Positions 10,650 through 22,200 of a stretch of 37,385 bases of DNA are shown here, in pieces. The notes under the pieces are model-generated. The model saw nothing but the letters and a program-made list of their open reading frames with translations, had not been told where the DNA came from and made no database searches. The stretch covers positions 1 through 37,385 of the forward strand of contig CAJVPJ010000177.1 in NCBI GenBank assembly GCA_910592205.1, in the 5' to 3' direction. How positions within the stretch are numbered: position 1 is the first letter of the stretch; the number at the start of each line of letters is the position of its first letter. The position numbers and the translations under genes were made by a program. This DNA is from Paraglomus occultum. Its lineage: Eukaryota > Glomeromycota > Glomeromycetes > Paraglomerales > Paraglomeraceae.

Positions 10650-13548
10650 TTAACACTTCAAATATTCAGATATCACGTGCATATGAACGCTAATCCCCCT
10701 TAGGCGTGAAATACGTTTTCCTAATGAACTTCGTTTTAAAATGCTTTGCTTTGACTTTAGATTCCAGGCTGTTGTGAAATATCTTGTTGTATGCATGGTT
10801 GTGGTTTTTTGGATCCGGAAAGAGGTTTGCTTTTCGAACAATATTGTCCCAAGCCAAAAATGAAATCATTTATAACGTAAACAGCTGTTTAATATTAATG
10901 ATAAAAAGTCGATTTCTTACCTTGAAGAAGAATAGTGCTTCAAGTGCATTTCAGAGACACTTGATATTCGACAGTTGCGCAGGAAAACTGAAACGAGATC
11001 CTTCAAGGCCACCATCGTCTAGAAGATCAATGCCGATTATCTGACCATGCAGGCCTTTAGGTGACCATCAATATCAGTTATATTCATTTTTAATACGCAA
11101 ACATGATCAATATGAAACACTGACCGGCAAATTGTATAGCCAAGATGGTTGAATCTTTTACTGCATCGTCCGATAGATCTTCTTCAAGAAATCTATCCAG
11201 TACAGTTTTCGCAGTTCTCAGACATTTTGAGCGGTCACGGATTGCCTTGACAGGTGTGGGTGCCTTGGCACACTCGGAATGACTTAATTCAATATCTTTG
11301 TATCTGTGAACTATCCTTAGGTCAATCTTTCGCCTTCTCTCAGTATTAGCAGTGGATAAAGTTACTCCCCTGCATCACAAACATTTGCTATTTATTAGTC
11401 ATTGTTCATTGTTCATACTACTATGGTATAGACAATACGGAATAATCTTACCAACGAAGCTTCAAGATATCCAAGACATCATTGAAGATGTCATTAAGGA
11501 TCGGGGCTGTCATATTTATTGCATATTCCATTTCACTAAGATCTGTTTGCTTTCCAGTTTCCTCCACGAAAATGTGTGGATTGTCAAGGAATTTGTCAAT
11601 CCTAACAAAAATTTAGCAGTCAACGTTTTGCTGGCTGACATAAGAGAAATACAAAATAATAATAAAAAAAAGTACATACACGCGAAAATAGATAGTTGCG
11701 ATTTGTTGAACCATCGGGGGGCTCTTCTCAGATCGCATCTTAAACAAATAGGCTCGTGCATCAACATACTGATATGAATCACACATCTAAGAGTGAAAAA
11801 GGTGTTTAAAGCAATGGGGATAACACAGTATGTGAAAGAGTCTATGAATCTACACTTACTTTTTCAACAGTATCAATAATCGGTTTGATTTCTCCGTCGA
11901 AAGAATTCGGGATCATATTGACTGTATTGTATACTTTTTCCTTTAAACTACTCCACTCATCCCCAAACCATGAATACATTCGTTCTTGATATTCTAAGGA
12001 CAAATCCACGATTGAAGAGAACCCTAAACTATATTTCATGTTAGCAAATCACTTTATGCATATCATGTTAATAATGATGTAAATTCTAACCGAATAACAC
12101 TCATTATAATTGGGCTTCGCTCCTTCTTGCTTTTTTTAGAGACTGATTCTGCCAATTTAGTAGTATTTTGTGTGATTACATCAATGACCTGACGACCATC
12201 TTCCAAGGTCCAACCAGATTCTTTATGAACCTTTACGTATTCATCAAAAGAAGTTGTTTTAGGGTGTATTATATGCTCATCAATTAAATCATCCTCACTG
12301 TCTTCACTATCATCTTCACGGTCAATTTCTGCAGATACATCCTCACTATCATCTTCCTTGTCTGATCCGAATGGATCAAAAGGCTTAAATCTATTGCCTT
12401 GATTATAGAAACTTTATGTCAGTTGAAACATGTATTAATCAATCATTTATTAATTTACCATATACCATGTACTTGACCTGGTCTACGTTGTCGTTGATAT
12501 GAGTGATTACATTCTATCTGAGAAGGTGGAGTGATAGCACCTGAATAGCCAAGCACTGTCTGTTGTAAATATTCACCATCATCCTAAAAATTAAAATTGG
12601 ATTGTGATCTCAACTCCTTGATTTCTTACAAATGCAATGCAAAAGCTTACATATCGTGAGTGTATCTTTTTTGAAGGAGGGATGTTCTTTGTAAAGATCT
12701 AAGACCTTTTTTTTCTCATAATCTAGTGACGTAGATGCTAATTCCAAGGCAGTCCCATCAGCTTTGCGTTTCAGTGCAACCTAGGTTGATAATAAAAGTT
12801 CCATAATCAGATGACGAAAATAGGTGACATTAATCAGTCTATGTAATAGATATGAATTAAGGAACTCACGCGTTCTTCTTGGAGTTTATTATTTTCGAAC
12901 ATTTCCTTCCAAAAATAGGCGCCCTGATCATTATTATAGTTATCGGCTAAAAAGATCATTTAAACGTAGTGACAGAATCTACTGTCACATTAACCCAACC
13001 CACGCAAGACAACAGACCACGGGGGAACGACACGCCATGTCCCAGCAGCGGGACGACACGGCTGCTAGGGTGTGGTAAGCTTTCATGCGTGAAGAAGTGA
13101 GGCTGCTGGGGAACGACACGCCATTCCATCAGCACGGGTCGAAACGGCGCTGTGGATGCAGCTCCCTTCATGTGATGGGGTAATAATTAACGAAGCTTAC
13201 TATTACCTGTTTTTAACATTTTGACTGCGGCGCGTTGTCGGGCAACTAAAACTTATTTATCGGCAATGTCCTTGATAGCACTAATAAACCTTTTCTTCCA
13301 AACCCTGTTGGCTTTAATAGGGTCACGGTCGTATAAGGTATGGCTGATGGGCTTCACTACCTTCTCGAGAAAATCAGAGTAGGACCATAGGTTTGGGCTG
13401 GTTTCTTTGAAGTAGGATCGGACGGCGGCATCTGTCAGAATGGAGTCAGCAGGAATCGATCGAGTTTCTTCGAAGTGGGCTCGGATGGCGACATGGAGTA
13501 GGAATCGGTCGACTAGCTGTGTCACTTACCGTTGAATTCGAACGACAT
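10650..13548 (-). pseudogene. Broken multi-exon gene of unknown function, glomeromycete-type family
   Basis: Minus-strand exons, read by frame and splice sites: 13548-13207, 12946-12870, 12780-12651, 12583-12466, 12397-12091, 12028-11860, 11786-11680, 11601-11452, 11369-11125, 11054-10921, and a less certain last exon about 10829-10650. The product would be soluble: a helical N-terminus (DRFLLHVAIRAHFEET...WSYSDFLEKVV), then RQRAAVKMLKTADNYNNDQG, an acidic Asp/Glu/Ser linker in exon 5, helices in exons 6-9 (DSYQYVDARAYLFKM; NPHIFVEETGKQTDLSEME; TERRRKIDLRIVHRYKDI), then GQIIGIDLLDD and RFSFPAQLSNIK. I recall similar unannotated proteins from Rhizophagus but cannot name a function. Four lesions: a 2-base frame disruption after about 8 codons, in-frame TAA at 13253-13255, a frame mismatch across exon 3, and in-frame TGA at 10951-10953. 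Both stops would be one C-to-T change from CAA or CGA. Confidence 0.72.
12947..13206 (-). other. GC-rich first intron, possible small insertion
   Basis: This 260-base segment separates the first two exons of the broken minus-strand gene, with a GTAATA donor and a TTTTTTAG acceptor. It is visibly far richer in G and C than anything else nearby. It holds a 17-base direct repeat (ATGGCGTGTCGTTCCCC on the minus strand, twice) and a short palindrome, GTGACAG...CTGTCAC, at about 12969-12988. It may be a mobile insertion that became intronic, or an old repeat inside an intron. Confidence 0.5.
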
Positions 13549-13843
13549 GTTATATCCCGTAGGTGCTGAATGACTGAATGTGCGAACACGTGGAGAGATA
13601 CGCGCGCGTTGAATGAACATCAGGGCACATTATATTAGGGGGGTTCCCTGATAAGGAAATTATTGGAGTAAACAATTTCCGATAGAATTAGTTTAGCAGC
13701 CCCTAAATGCACCGAAATTCACGTGACTCTGATACCTTATTCATTTATTAGTTCAAATCGCATTGCAGTAGTAAAAATGCTTGTACAATTTCAAAGCTTT
13801 GTAATGCCCGTCCTGCTTATATTACTCTGCCTTCATAAACAAT
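13549..13843. other. No gene seen; upstream flank of the broken gene
   Basis: The segment holds a short GC-rich patch (CGCGCG near 13600) just upstream of the minus-strand start and then AT-rich DNA. A 63-codon plus-strand frame at 13723-13914 runs into the first MITE and is not credible. Confidence 0.5.
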
Positions 13844-14009
13844 TACAGTCAAAGCTCGGAAAAAATGCTAAAACTGATAATTTTTCTAATTCCCAAAACA
13901 CGTACGTGTTATAACAAAATTTGCTCGGACAACTGACATTTTATAACATTGCGCAAAACCGATAGAAAAAAGCAAAACACTGCTATCGGTTTTCCGAGCT
14001 TTGATTGTA
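13844..14009. mobile_element. MITE-like element 1 (166 bp, pogo-type ends)
   Basis: Left end CAGTCAAAGCTCGGAAAA begins at 13846, and its inverted complement (CAATCAAAGCTCGGAAAA, 17 of 18 matching) ends at 14007. Both are flanked by TA (13844-13845 and 14008-14009), as expected for the TA target duplication of Tc1/mariner/pogo elements. Pogo-group ends often start with CAG. There is no coding capacity, so the element would be mobilised in trans. Confidence 0.72.
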
Positions 14010-14096
14010 GCTATCCCTTAAACTGTATTTTCGGCAAATTTTGCCTACAATTTGGATTCGCCAACAAAATCGTTTTATATCACCTGACGGACTAAC

Positions 14097-14584
14097 TACC
14101 GTAGACCATTGACTAAAGTATCCCGCAGCAGGTTAGGCCGAAAAAATTGTAAAATACCCGGTACTATGCAAATCAAATATTACGTTGTTGCGTGATAAAT
14201 AATATATTGACATATCGATATGAATAGTGTGCATTTGAAGAGTAGTACACATGATATTTAAGCATATCAGTCTCTTACTTGCTTTGGTTCTATTCGCTGT
14301 TTCTCGAATAAAGTGATAACAACAATAGTAATAAGTGACAATAAGTTTTCCCTTGCTGTCCATTTTCTGCAAACTTTTTAGTGATACGGAAACAGCTTGT
14401 GGGTTTGTTAGCGAAACCATAGTAGAAGAGAACACGAATCTGTTATGCGTAACAAGTCTTTATTTATATAGAATGTATTACCTAAACGCTATGGAGTTGC
14501 CAAAGTATTTCCCTAAGTAAAATACCACTCTAAGAAGTGTGAATGTAAAATAACCCAGGGTACTTTAGTCAGCGGTCTACGGTA
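14097..14584. mobile_element. MITE-like element 2 (488 bp, TA-flanked)
   Basis: Inverted repeats of about 27 bases bound this segment. The left starts TACCGTAGACCATTGACTAA at 14097; the right, read inward on the minus strand from 14584, starts TACCGTAGACCGCTGACTAA. Two mismatches are seen, plus one extra base in the left arm. Ends in TA fit TA-target transposition. Interior frames of 100 codons (minus) and 61 codons (plus) show no transposase motif. The ends differ from those of element 1, so it is a separate family. Confidence 0.72.
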
Positions 14585-14968
14585 AATATTCCTTCAATCG
14601 TAGCAGTATACATAGTCACGTAAGCGTATTCACGAGTCGGTCAATATAGTCCCGATCATTAACCCTACGTATCGTTCAATTGCTGATTGTGTTAATAAAC
14701 GGTATAATCCCTATATTAATATGTTTAACGCTGCAAACTGTTAATTAATTATCTGTTGTAGATATTTTTAATAAAAATGTCATATTGTGTTAACTTTGAA
14801 GTATGTTATACTCGCAATAGTAAGATGTATAAACTTCAAAACGTCAAAGCTTTTCAAGGACATGGGTTATAGCCTTAAAACTTTAATGATAGATACTTTT
14901 CCACTTTTTTTCTTTGCTACAAAATAATTAGAAAATTGTTCGTAAAAGAGGTTTTGTACAGATAAACT
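14585..14968. other. No gene seen between MITE 2 and the tandem duplication
   Basis: AT-rich DNA without open frames of note. It ends where sequence shared with the second duplication copy begins (the AAACTAATACTAATG junction at about 14966). Confidence 0.5.
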
Positions 14969-15439
14969 AATACTAATGTCAATAAAAATGCTCCATTTTT
15001 TTGTTGTTAAGAAGATCGAATTTAGGTAGTTTCAATTTGACGTGCGTACCTACTTTTTCTGAGCAGATTGAATTTGAAGATGTCGCATCGAACGAATGAT
15101 CAGCAATTAATAGCTTTTTAATAAACTACCCCAGTATTATTACTGTCTACGCGTTCATTGGATACCCATCACAAAAAGATGTCTTCACACCTAAATTCCT
15201 CCAGCAGTGAATTGATTGCTTCTCCCTTTTACTTCAATGCATACCTTGTCACTTGGTATAAAGTACCTGGCTCTGGCCGCCTCTTACTCTATATATTATG
15301 TGTCAGTTGGTTGTCATAATCTTCCAACTCGATGAGCTCACTGGCTTAATTATTTCCCCTGAGAGTTAATTGTCCCGTGGTTAAACACTACACGACAGAG
15401 CAAAAACGTAATAAAAAAGACAAAAAAAACACAACATTA

Positions 15440-17260
15440 TTTGAGGACAAAATTTGAAGGAAAGAAGCTAACACCAGCTGAGCAATGAAAAGTTAGCTAA
15501 TAAATCTGGTGTAGATCGTTCTACTATAAGTACTATTTTTTGGAAAAACCTTTTTTTCTGATTCAAGAGTTAAGACAAATAATTTGTGAGCTAATTAGGG
15601 AGTTGACAAAGAATAAAAACTTTGTAGTAATTTGTCAGGATATGGCTTTTAGAGTGTTGTTTTTCAGAAGTTAAAATTATTTAGTCAAAGAAAATTGAAA
15701 AAAATATTGGAAATTTAAAAAAAAAAAACAACATAAAAATTTGTTGTTGGAAGAAGCAGAAAGACTTGATTGAAATAATATAAGATATTAACAAAACATT
15801 ATACAAGCTGAAAAGCAACAATTCTGCAAAAGTACCAAAAAATTATACAAACTGTATCAGAAAAAAATTTATTTTTTTTTGCCAAAGCAAACATTGTACT
15901 ATCAATAAGTTTATGAATTGTCTGAATCAAGAAAAATACTTAATACTGGATATACTGTTGGATAAAGTATTGCAAGGTAAAGAACTCACAGCAAAGGAGG
16001 AAGAGGAGAGGAAGTCTAAGTTGGAAAAGTGGTGAGAGAAGCTCAAGGATGACATCAGGGAGAGGGACCGTATTTTTTATACACATTTTTTATATAATTT
16101 GCTTATTTTTTATTTTCGGCGTTTTGTGCTATTGGGAAGTGGCAGGAAGTGGATGGACAAACTGTGTAATATTTGCTGGAATGGTTAAGTAATAGTAATA
16201 ACTTCATAATTAGGCATGGAGTTTTAGTGCAGCTGACAGTTAATATATTTCCTTTAGAAAGCTTCACATTAGGGGTAAAATAAAATGTGAATTATATCTT
16301 GCAGTCAAACTTACAAAGTAAGCATTTTCCAGCTCCAAATAAAAAAAAGCGAAATACAATAATAATAATTTAAACTGCCATGACCATGGCATTTACTGAA
16401 GCCCCGTTATTCTCTTATTCTCTACTCTACATTCCATGTTTGCATTGTTCAAAGACTGCACCAATACAATCGAAATTAACTGCTGATTGCAAAAGTGTAA
16501 GAGCTGATAAAAAATATCAACAGAGATGAGCAATGCGAAATTTTCTGCAAGTGGGTGACACACTATGTTAATCACCCATCACTAACAACCACTCCCACAT
16601 CAGAATCAAAGCTGATATTGCTGCTACTTGCAAGAAAGAGGAAATATTGTACGTTTTACTGTTTGGTAAAATCCCAAGAGAAGGTGTGGGTGCAATGTAT
16701 TTTGCTTCTGTTTATATTTGTGTCCTAGACTTATACTTCCTAAATGTCATCACTTGCGCAAAATAACAAGAATAAGTTTATTCCGTTTTGGGGGTAAAAG
16801 AAAACAGCACGTCGGGATACAAGTGTGGAAATGGTTGAAAAAACCAGGTGAATAATAATGCGACTAGAGCAATATATATGGAGACGCAAATGTTTTGAAT
16901 TACGAAATTTTCAGTCACTGTTGAACAGTAGACTTTCGATTTTACTGAGAAAAATATGCAGGCTCCAGTCTCAAAGTGTTATCGTTTTTTAAGTCTTACT
17001 TAACTCAAGCGGATATAAAGAAATTGTACGAAAAGGACACCAAACATCTTGTCTTTACTTGATGTTAATATTTAATGGGGAAAAAAAATGTCACAAAATT
17101 TGGGAAATGGCGGAATAGAATGACATTTATTGTTAGAATTTTGATGCACAGATTGCTCTTTCGGAGAATTGACTTCTGGAATTATCGTTTATAGTTGATT
17201 TGCAGTTGTTTATTTTCCGGCGAAAATATGAGGTGTTGTACGCTGTAATGAGTATATGGT
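15440..17260 (+). mobile_element. Decayed pogo/Tigger-like DNA transposon, copy 1
   Basis: A frame at about 15487-15550 reads EKLANKSGVDRSTISTIFWK, the helix-turn-helix expected in the CENP-B/pogo-type DNA-binding N-terminus of Tigger-like transposases (compare the usual LA..FGVDRSTISKIL pattern). It is preceded by KKLTPAEQ, a typical lead-in, before a stop. Further short charged frames follow (for example GKELTAKEEEERKSKLEKW near 15980-16035). Stops and shifts are frequent, so no enzyme can be made. I could not locate the catalytic acidic triad or clear termini. Confidence 0.5.
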
Positions 17261-17359
17261 GGAGTGGAATAATATTCCTAATAACTTTGTGTCAATTGGT
17301 TATTGAAATCAATGGGAAAGAATGGCAATTAATAAAATTTGCTCGTTGAGGCTTTAAAT

Positions 17360-18140
17360 CGATATTTTGTAAGTAAATCCCGTGACCATGTAAATCCCGT
17401 CGAATGTCCCCAAATTTCTTACCAAGGTCCCTAAAATAAAAACTGCCTTTAAATCCGTCGGTAAAGAACAAGCTGTATTTAGTTATTGTTACCAAGCATT
17501 ACACTTTGCTATTTTTAATAGACATAACATAACGTCTTAGTCTTTAAGCTCCCCTATGCTTTTGACTTGCACTACGCCTGCTGATCTTACTATTATTGCT
17601 TACTCCAGTTTATCATCAAACTCAAAAATTAAACAGTTTTACCATACTAGAAGACATTCAGAGTTTCAGATCACTATTACTATGTCCAGTAAGTCAATAT
17701 AACAACACATGCGTTTTATGTAAAGTCTGCTATGTAAATTCCGTCATTATGTAAATTTCCCAAAATTATACGATTTTTATCATACTTGGAATTTTTAGCT
17801 TATAAGACTGTTTTCTATTCGTGGGTCTGAGCAAATATTTTTCTAAGCTTAATACAAAGCATGCGTCGTCGTATTGACTTACAGAACATAATAATAGTGG
17901 TTCCGGAAACTTTGAATGTCTTCTTAGCATTAGCGAATAGGTGAGACTGGAGCATAGTTGTGAGTGAAAAGTCATAGAGCAATGTGAGCTTAAAGAGTTA
18001 TGGTAGCGTATGGTAGCGTTTGGTAGCAGTACAAATATTTGAATGGTTAAAGAGTTGGTTTTTATTTTGGGGGTCTTTAGTAAGAAATTTCAGGGACATT
18101 TTACATACGTAAATGCCGTTACCTGATTTACATACGACAG
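17360..18140. mobile_element. Candidate inverted-repeat element, ~780 bp
   Basis: The segment 17373-17440 (GTAAATCCCGTGACCATGTA, then AATGTCCC, AAATTTCTTACC and CCCTAAAATAAAAAC) is an imperfect inverted complement of 18056-18130 (same blocks AATGTCCC, AAATTTCTTACT, CCCCAAAATAAAAAC on the minus strand). A partial third copy of the GTAAAT motif sits at 17731-17755. In duplication copy 2 the sequence continues past AATCGATA without this left arm, as expected for an insertion. No transposase is visible. A three-fold 10-base repeat (TGGTAGCGTA-like) lies inside at 18001-18028. Confidence 0.45.
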
Positions 18141-18429
18141 TCTTCTTCCATATCTGCTGTGACATACCTTCGGCCACACAAGTTCCTTATCAAACCATTG
18201 ACTAAGCCTGCATTCATTGCAAGCTTGAGTGATGAGAGCTAAAATCAAACTATCTATACTTTGATCGATTTCGTCCAGAGTGCGTTGCTCCTGGTAGTTT
18301 AACGACACAGTAAGTGATGAAGTAAATCAATGTCACATTTTCTTGTGAGTTTCTTTTTCTGATGTGTAAAAAAAAGTCGCAAGTCGCAAGTCACATTTCA
18401 TCATCAAATCAACGACAACACGAGATTGG

Positions 18430-18730
18430 TGAAATTTTCTCTCCGGTAGGTAGTATAAACCGTATAAAAAATGAATTGTATTATAGTGGGAAACTCCGAT
18501 CTCATTTCTTCTCCATAGAGTAGTATAAACTGCATAAAAACCGAGTTGTGTTACACTGGCTGGGGAATAAAACTCAGAAAGAACGTTCTGCCACAATCTG
18601 TACTCCAAATAATTTCCTAACAAGTGATAACATTGTATAAATGTCCAAATGGGGACAGAAATTTATAGTTTTTCTACCGGTATCAATTGATTCGTAGTAT
18701 AAAATTGTATATTAAACACTCCGCTAAACA
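18430..18730 (+). promoter_or_regulatory. TATA-bearing repeat modules upstream of gene A
   Basis: Three related modules occur in a row, each with a form of GTAGTATAAACTGTATAAAA followed 25-35 bases later by ACTCCG: 18435-18500, 18507-18575 and 18690-18728. The nearest lies about 80 bases before the start codon of gene A. The same module appears upstream of genes B and C. The TATAAA and TATAAAAA cores and the location suggest a repeated core promoter, but transcription from it is not shown. Confidence 0.5.
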
Positions 18731-18804
18731 TTTTTATATCAATATAGTGGATTGCTTGTGATGGCATAATTCTAAGAACAATAACGGAAGTTATACGTAC
18801 CCGA

Positions 18805-19326
18805 ATGGATTCTAATTATACAAACAACCCTCCGTTGGACCACACGCATAACATGGATTCTAATTATACAAACAGCCCTCCGTTGGACTACATGGACTCG
18901 GATTATACAAACAGTATTCCGTCGGGGCAAGCAGCCGGTGTCAATGTCAGTGACGCCTACCCCTATCCGCTCTCTCAAGCGTCTACCCAGACCTCCAGTC
19001 AAGCTTCTTTTCTTTTGGACATCAATAACGGCATCTACACGGGCGAAAATGAACGGTTGAATACCACGTCTAATGGCGGATACGTTGAAAACAACGAAAA
19101 CCGAACAGTATATGATTCACCTGCAAATCAAACATCGTCCATTTTTACTCTTTCCAACAATTTCAGCATGATGGCAAACGTTACGAGTCCTGAATGCATC
19201 ATTATGGTCATGAAAGCGGATGCTCATCTGGACAGACTACTGTCCATCATTCAATTATGTGGGATGATAGAAATGTTATACGATTGTCCTTCGTGTTTTG
19301 TATATCGAATTATGTGGTATTGGTAA
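18805..19326 (+). CDS. NSP family protein A (unknown function)
   Basis: Single-exon, 173-residue protein of unknown function, 86% or so identical by eye to gene B. The N-terminus is three imperfect repeats of MDSNYTNSPPLDxxxN (residues 1-45), then an Asn/Ser/Gln-rich low-complexity region, a block GGYVENNENRTVYDS shared with D and E (91-105), and the family motif CIIMVMKADAHLDRLLSIIQ at 131-150. A 23-residue hydrophobic tail (LCGMIEMLYD...MWYW) follows. No signal peptide or catalytic motif is seen; the first 130 residues look disordered and the end could be a strand plus amphipathic helix. The start is chosen because A and B both begin at this ATG inside matching leader sequence (TAACRGAAGTTATACRT). 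The frame is kept against B while flanks carry many indels, arguing for real coding. The TATA-like modules lie upstream. Confidence 0.72.
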   Translation: MDSNYTNNPPLDHTHNMDSNYTNSPPLDYMDSDYTNSIPSGQAAGVNVSDAYPYPLSQASTQTSSQASFLLDINNGIYTGENERLNTTSNGGYVENNENRTVYDSPANQTSSIFTLSNNFSMMANVTSPECIIMVMKADAHLDRLLSIIQLCGMIEMLYDCPSCFVYRIMWYW

Positions 19327-20330
19327 TTCGGGTAATTATTATGATTTGTTATATCGAAATAGATTTTTTCATGTTTGCGCTTGGTTTTTTTGTAAGTTAT
19401 GACCTTTGCCTGGCACATTTGAATGGATATGTCCATAATAACGTTTCTACAGAGCACAGTAATTTCATTGTAATACAACTTTTAGCATCGTGCGATTGGT
19501 CATCATTCTTTAATATTTATTTTTCCATTAAGAATTTGTTAACATACCGATACAGTTAGTTCGAGCCTGACATTTTATTATGGTATGACAATAATGAGAC
19601 AGCATGGATATTAAAAAACCATAAGGAACATATTTATGGAGTATAATTTGGTCGACCCGTGTTTTTTTATGCAGATTCGAAAATATGGAAGTGAGTATAC
19701 TTGTCAAACGCATGCAGTATATGAGGTAACAATTCCCAACATCCAATTGTTACCAGATCGTCAACAGACAGTGTTACGCTCGTTGCATATCACAAAGTTG
19801 AATTTCCTGCAAAATTTGCTTGCCATAAATAGTCGCTCGTACATTTATCTAATCGATTTAATTTCCAATCAGGCAAGCTCCCGACATGGTCTGTGTTAAT
19901 CATCCAATCAATGCGACTCGATTAATTAGTTAGTATGGACCTCAGTCGTCTATCCATATCAACTTCTTAGTTGAGCTTCTTCACAACTTGTCTTCCCAAT
20001 ATCGTTTTTATTATTATGGGTGAAATGAATCGACAAATACCATGCCGTACAAAATAATGAGGACTGAGCCAACCATTCAATTTTTCCGATAAATCGTTCA
20101 AACATCTTTATTTCGGCTTGAAGATGACTTTACAATAGGGCATTTTGGAACAAGTTTATTTATATCAAGATTAAATTACAAACTATAGCGAGCGAGATGG
20201 AAGGAAAACAAGTAGTACAGAACCAGATATTGTATAGTAATAAGCAAGCAATATGTTTATATGTAGCAAGTACAGTATCATATTTACGTATTATTGTATC
20301 TCATAAACAACGCAATGCCTAACTTAAACT
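19327..20330. other. 3' flank of gene A; no gene
   Basis: The region matches 25893-26700 behind gene B but with many insertions and deletions. An 87-codon frame at 19636-19899 is not preserved in the second copy, so it is judged non-coding. Confidence 0.6.
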
Positions 20331-20719
20331 AATACTAATGTCAATAAAGGGGTTCCATTTTTTTGTTGTTAAGAAGATCGAATTTATGTAGTTTCAATTT
20401 GACGTGCGTACCTACTTTAATTTGAAGATGTCGCATCGAACGAATGATCAGCAATTAATAGCTTTTAATAAAGTATTATTATTGTCAATAGATCACGTGT
20501 TTATTGGAAACCCATTACAAAAAGATGTCTTCACACCTAAATTCCTCCAACAGTGAATTGATCGCTTCTCCCTTTTACTTCAATGCATACCTTGTCACTT
20601 GGTATAAAGTACCTGGCTTGATTATTTCCCCTGAGAGTTAATTGTCCCATGGTTAAACACTACAGAGCAAAAACGTAATAAAAAAGACAAAGCAAAAAAC
20701 ATTACTTGAGGACAAAATC

Positions 20720-22200
20720 GACATTACTTGAAGAAAAGAAGCTAACACCAAGCTGAGCAATGAATAGTTAGCTAATAAATCTGGTGTGGATCGTTCTGCT
20801 ATAAGTACTATCCTTTGGAAAAAATATTTTTTTCTGATTCAAGAGTTAATATTAAGACAAATAATCTGTGAGCTAATTGGGAGTTGACAGAATAAAAATT
20901 TTGTAGTGATTGTCAGGATATGGCATTAGAGTGTTGTATTTTGACTGCTATTTACTCAAAAAGAATTAAAAAAAATATTGGCAATTCAAAAAAAAACAAC
21001 ATAAAAATCTGCTGTTGGAACAAGCAGAAAAGACTTGATTGAAAATAATAAAAAAAAATTAACAAAACATTATACAAGCTGAAAAAGCAAACAATCTGTA
21101 AAAGTATCAAAAAATTACACAAATTGTATCAGAAAAAGATTCAATATCTTAAATAATTTTTTTTTTTGCCAAAGCAAACATGGTAACTATCAATAAATTA
21201 TGGATTGTCCGAAGCAAGAAAGATACCGGACATACTGTTGGATAAATTGTTGAAAGGTAAAAAACTTACAGCGGGCACATCTGTTAAAAGATAACACAGT
21301 AACAGGTGTCGGAGAGAAGCCCAAGGATAACATCAGGGAGAGGAACTGTATTTTTTATACATCATTTTTTTACATAGTTTGCTTGTTTTTCGGCGTTTTG
21401 TGCTATTAGGAGTGGCGGAAAGCGGATTGACAAACTGGAATGGGGTAATAGTAATAACTTCATAACTCAGCATACATTTCCTTTAGAGAGCTTCACATTA
21501 GGGGTCATGCAGTCAACTTACAAAGTGAACAGATGAGCATTTTCCAGCTCCAAATGGAAAGAAGCAAAATACAATAATAAAAATTTAAGCTGCTATGGCA
21601 TTTGCTGAAGCCCTGTTATTTTCTTTATCCACTTTACCATCCCACATTTGCATTGTTCAAAGATTGCACCACTATAATCGAAATTAAAACTGTTGATTGC
21701 AAATCAGTGTAAGAGCTGATAAAAATATCAGGTTTTAACAACAAAGATAGCAATGCGAGATTTTCTGCAAGTGGGTGACACACTATGTTAATACAACCAT
21801 CACTAATAACCACTCCACATCAGAGTCAAGCTGATATTGCTGCTACTTGCAAGAAAAAGGAAATATTGTAGGCTTTACTATTGGTAAAAGGAAAAATAAT
21901 CCCAGAGAAGGTGGGTGCAATCTATTTTGTTTTTGTTTATATTTGTGTCCTAGACTTATACTCCCTAAATGTCATCACTTGCGCAAAAATAACAAGAATA
22001 AGTTTATTACGTTTTTGGAAGTAAAAGAAAACAGCACGTCGGAATACAAATGTGTGAATAATAATGCGACAGAGCAATTAGCCAATATATATGGCGACGC
22101 AAAAATTTTGAATTACAAAATCTTCAGTTACTGTTGAACATAGACTTTCAATTTTACTAAGAAAAATATGCAGTCTCAAAGTGTTACAGTTTTATATCGT
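20720..22200 (+). mobile_element. Decayed pogo/Tigger-like DNA transposon, copy 2
   Basis: This is the duplicate of the relic at 15440-17260. The helix-turn-helix reads LANKSGVDRSAISTILWKK near 20768-20824, here with a stop just before it (GAATAG where copy 1 has GAAAAG). Like copy 1 it has many stops and shifts, and the two copies differ by numerous small indels, so it was probably already dead, or died soon after, when the region duplicated. Confidence 0.48.

Larger units (their letters stand above)
14969..20325 (+). repeat. Tandem duplication, copy 1 (dead transposon + NSP gene A)
   Basis: From CTAATACTAATGTCAATAAA at about 14967 onward the sequence matches 20331 onward in the same orientation. 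Shared parts include the dead transposon, a block at about 18140-18300, the TATA-like modules, the whole of gene A and its 3' flank to about 20320 (compare the TTTCGGCTTGAA segments at 20113 and 26612). Identity is high but full of small insertions and deletions outside the gene, so the duplication is not recent. Confidence 0.8.

Noticed and set aside
11352-11777. 141-codon plus-strand open frame
   Set aside because: It is antisense to exons 7 to 9 of the broken minus-strand gene, which have matching splice sites and protein-like sequence.
18090-18623. Two minus-strand frames upstream of gene A (72 and 96 codons)
   Set aside because: They lie across the inverted repeat arm and the TATA-bearing modules. 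The duplicate copy does not keep either frame.
19636-19899. 87-codon plus-strand open frame behind gene A
   Set aside because: The matching region behind gene B has indels that destroy the frame, so it is not conserved as protein.
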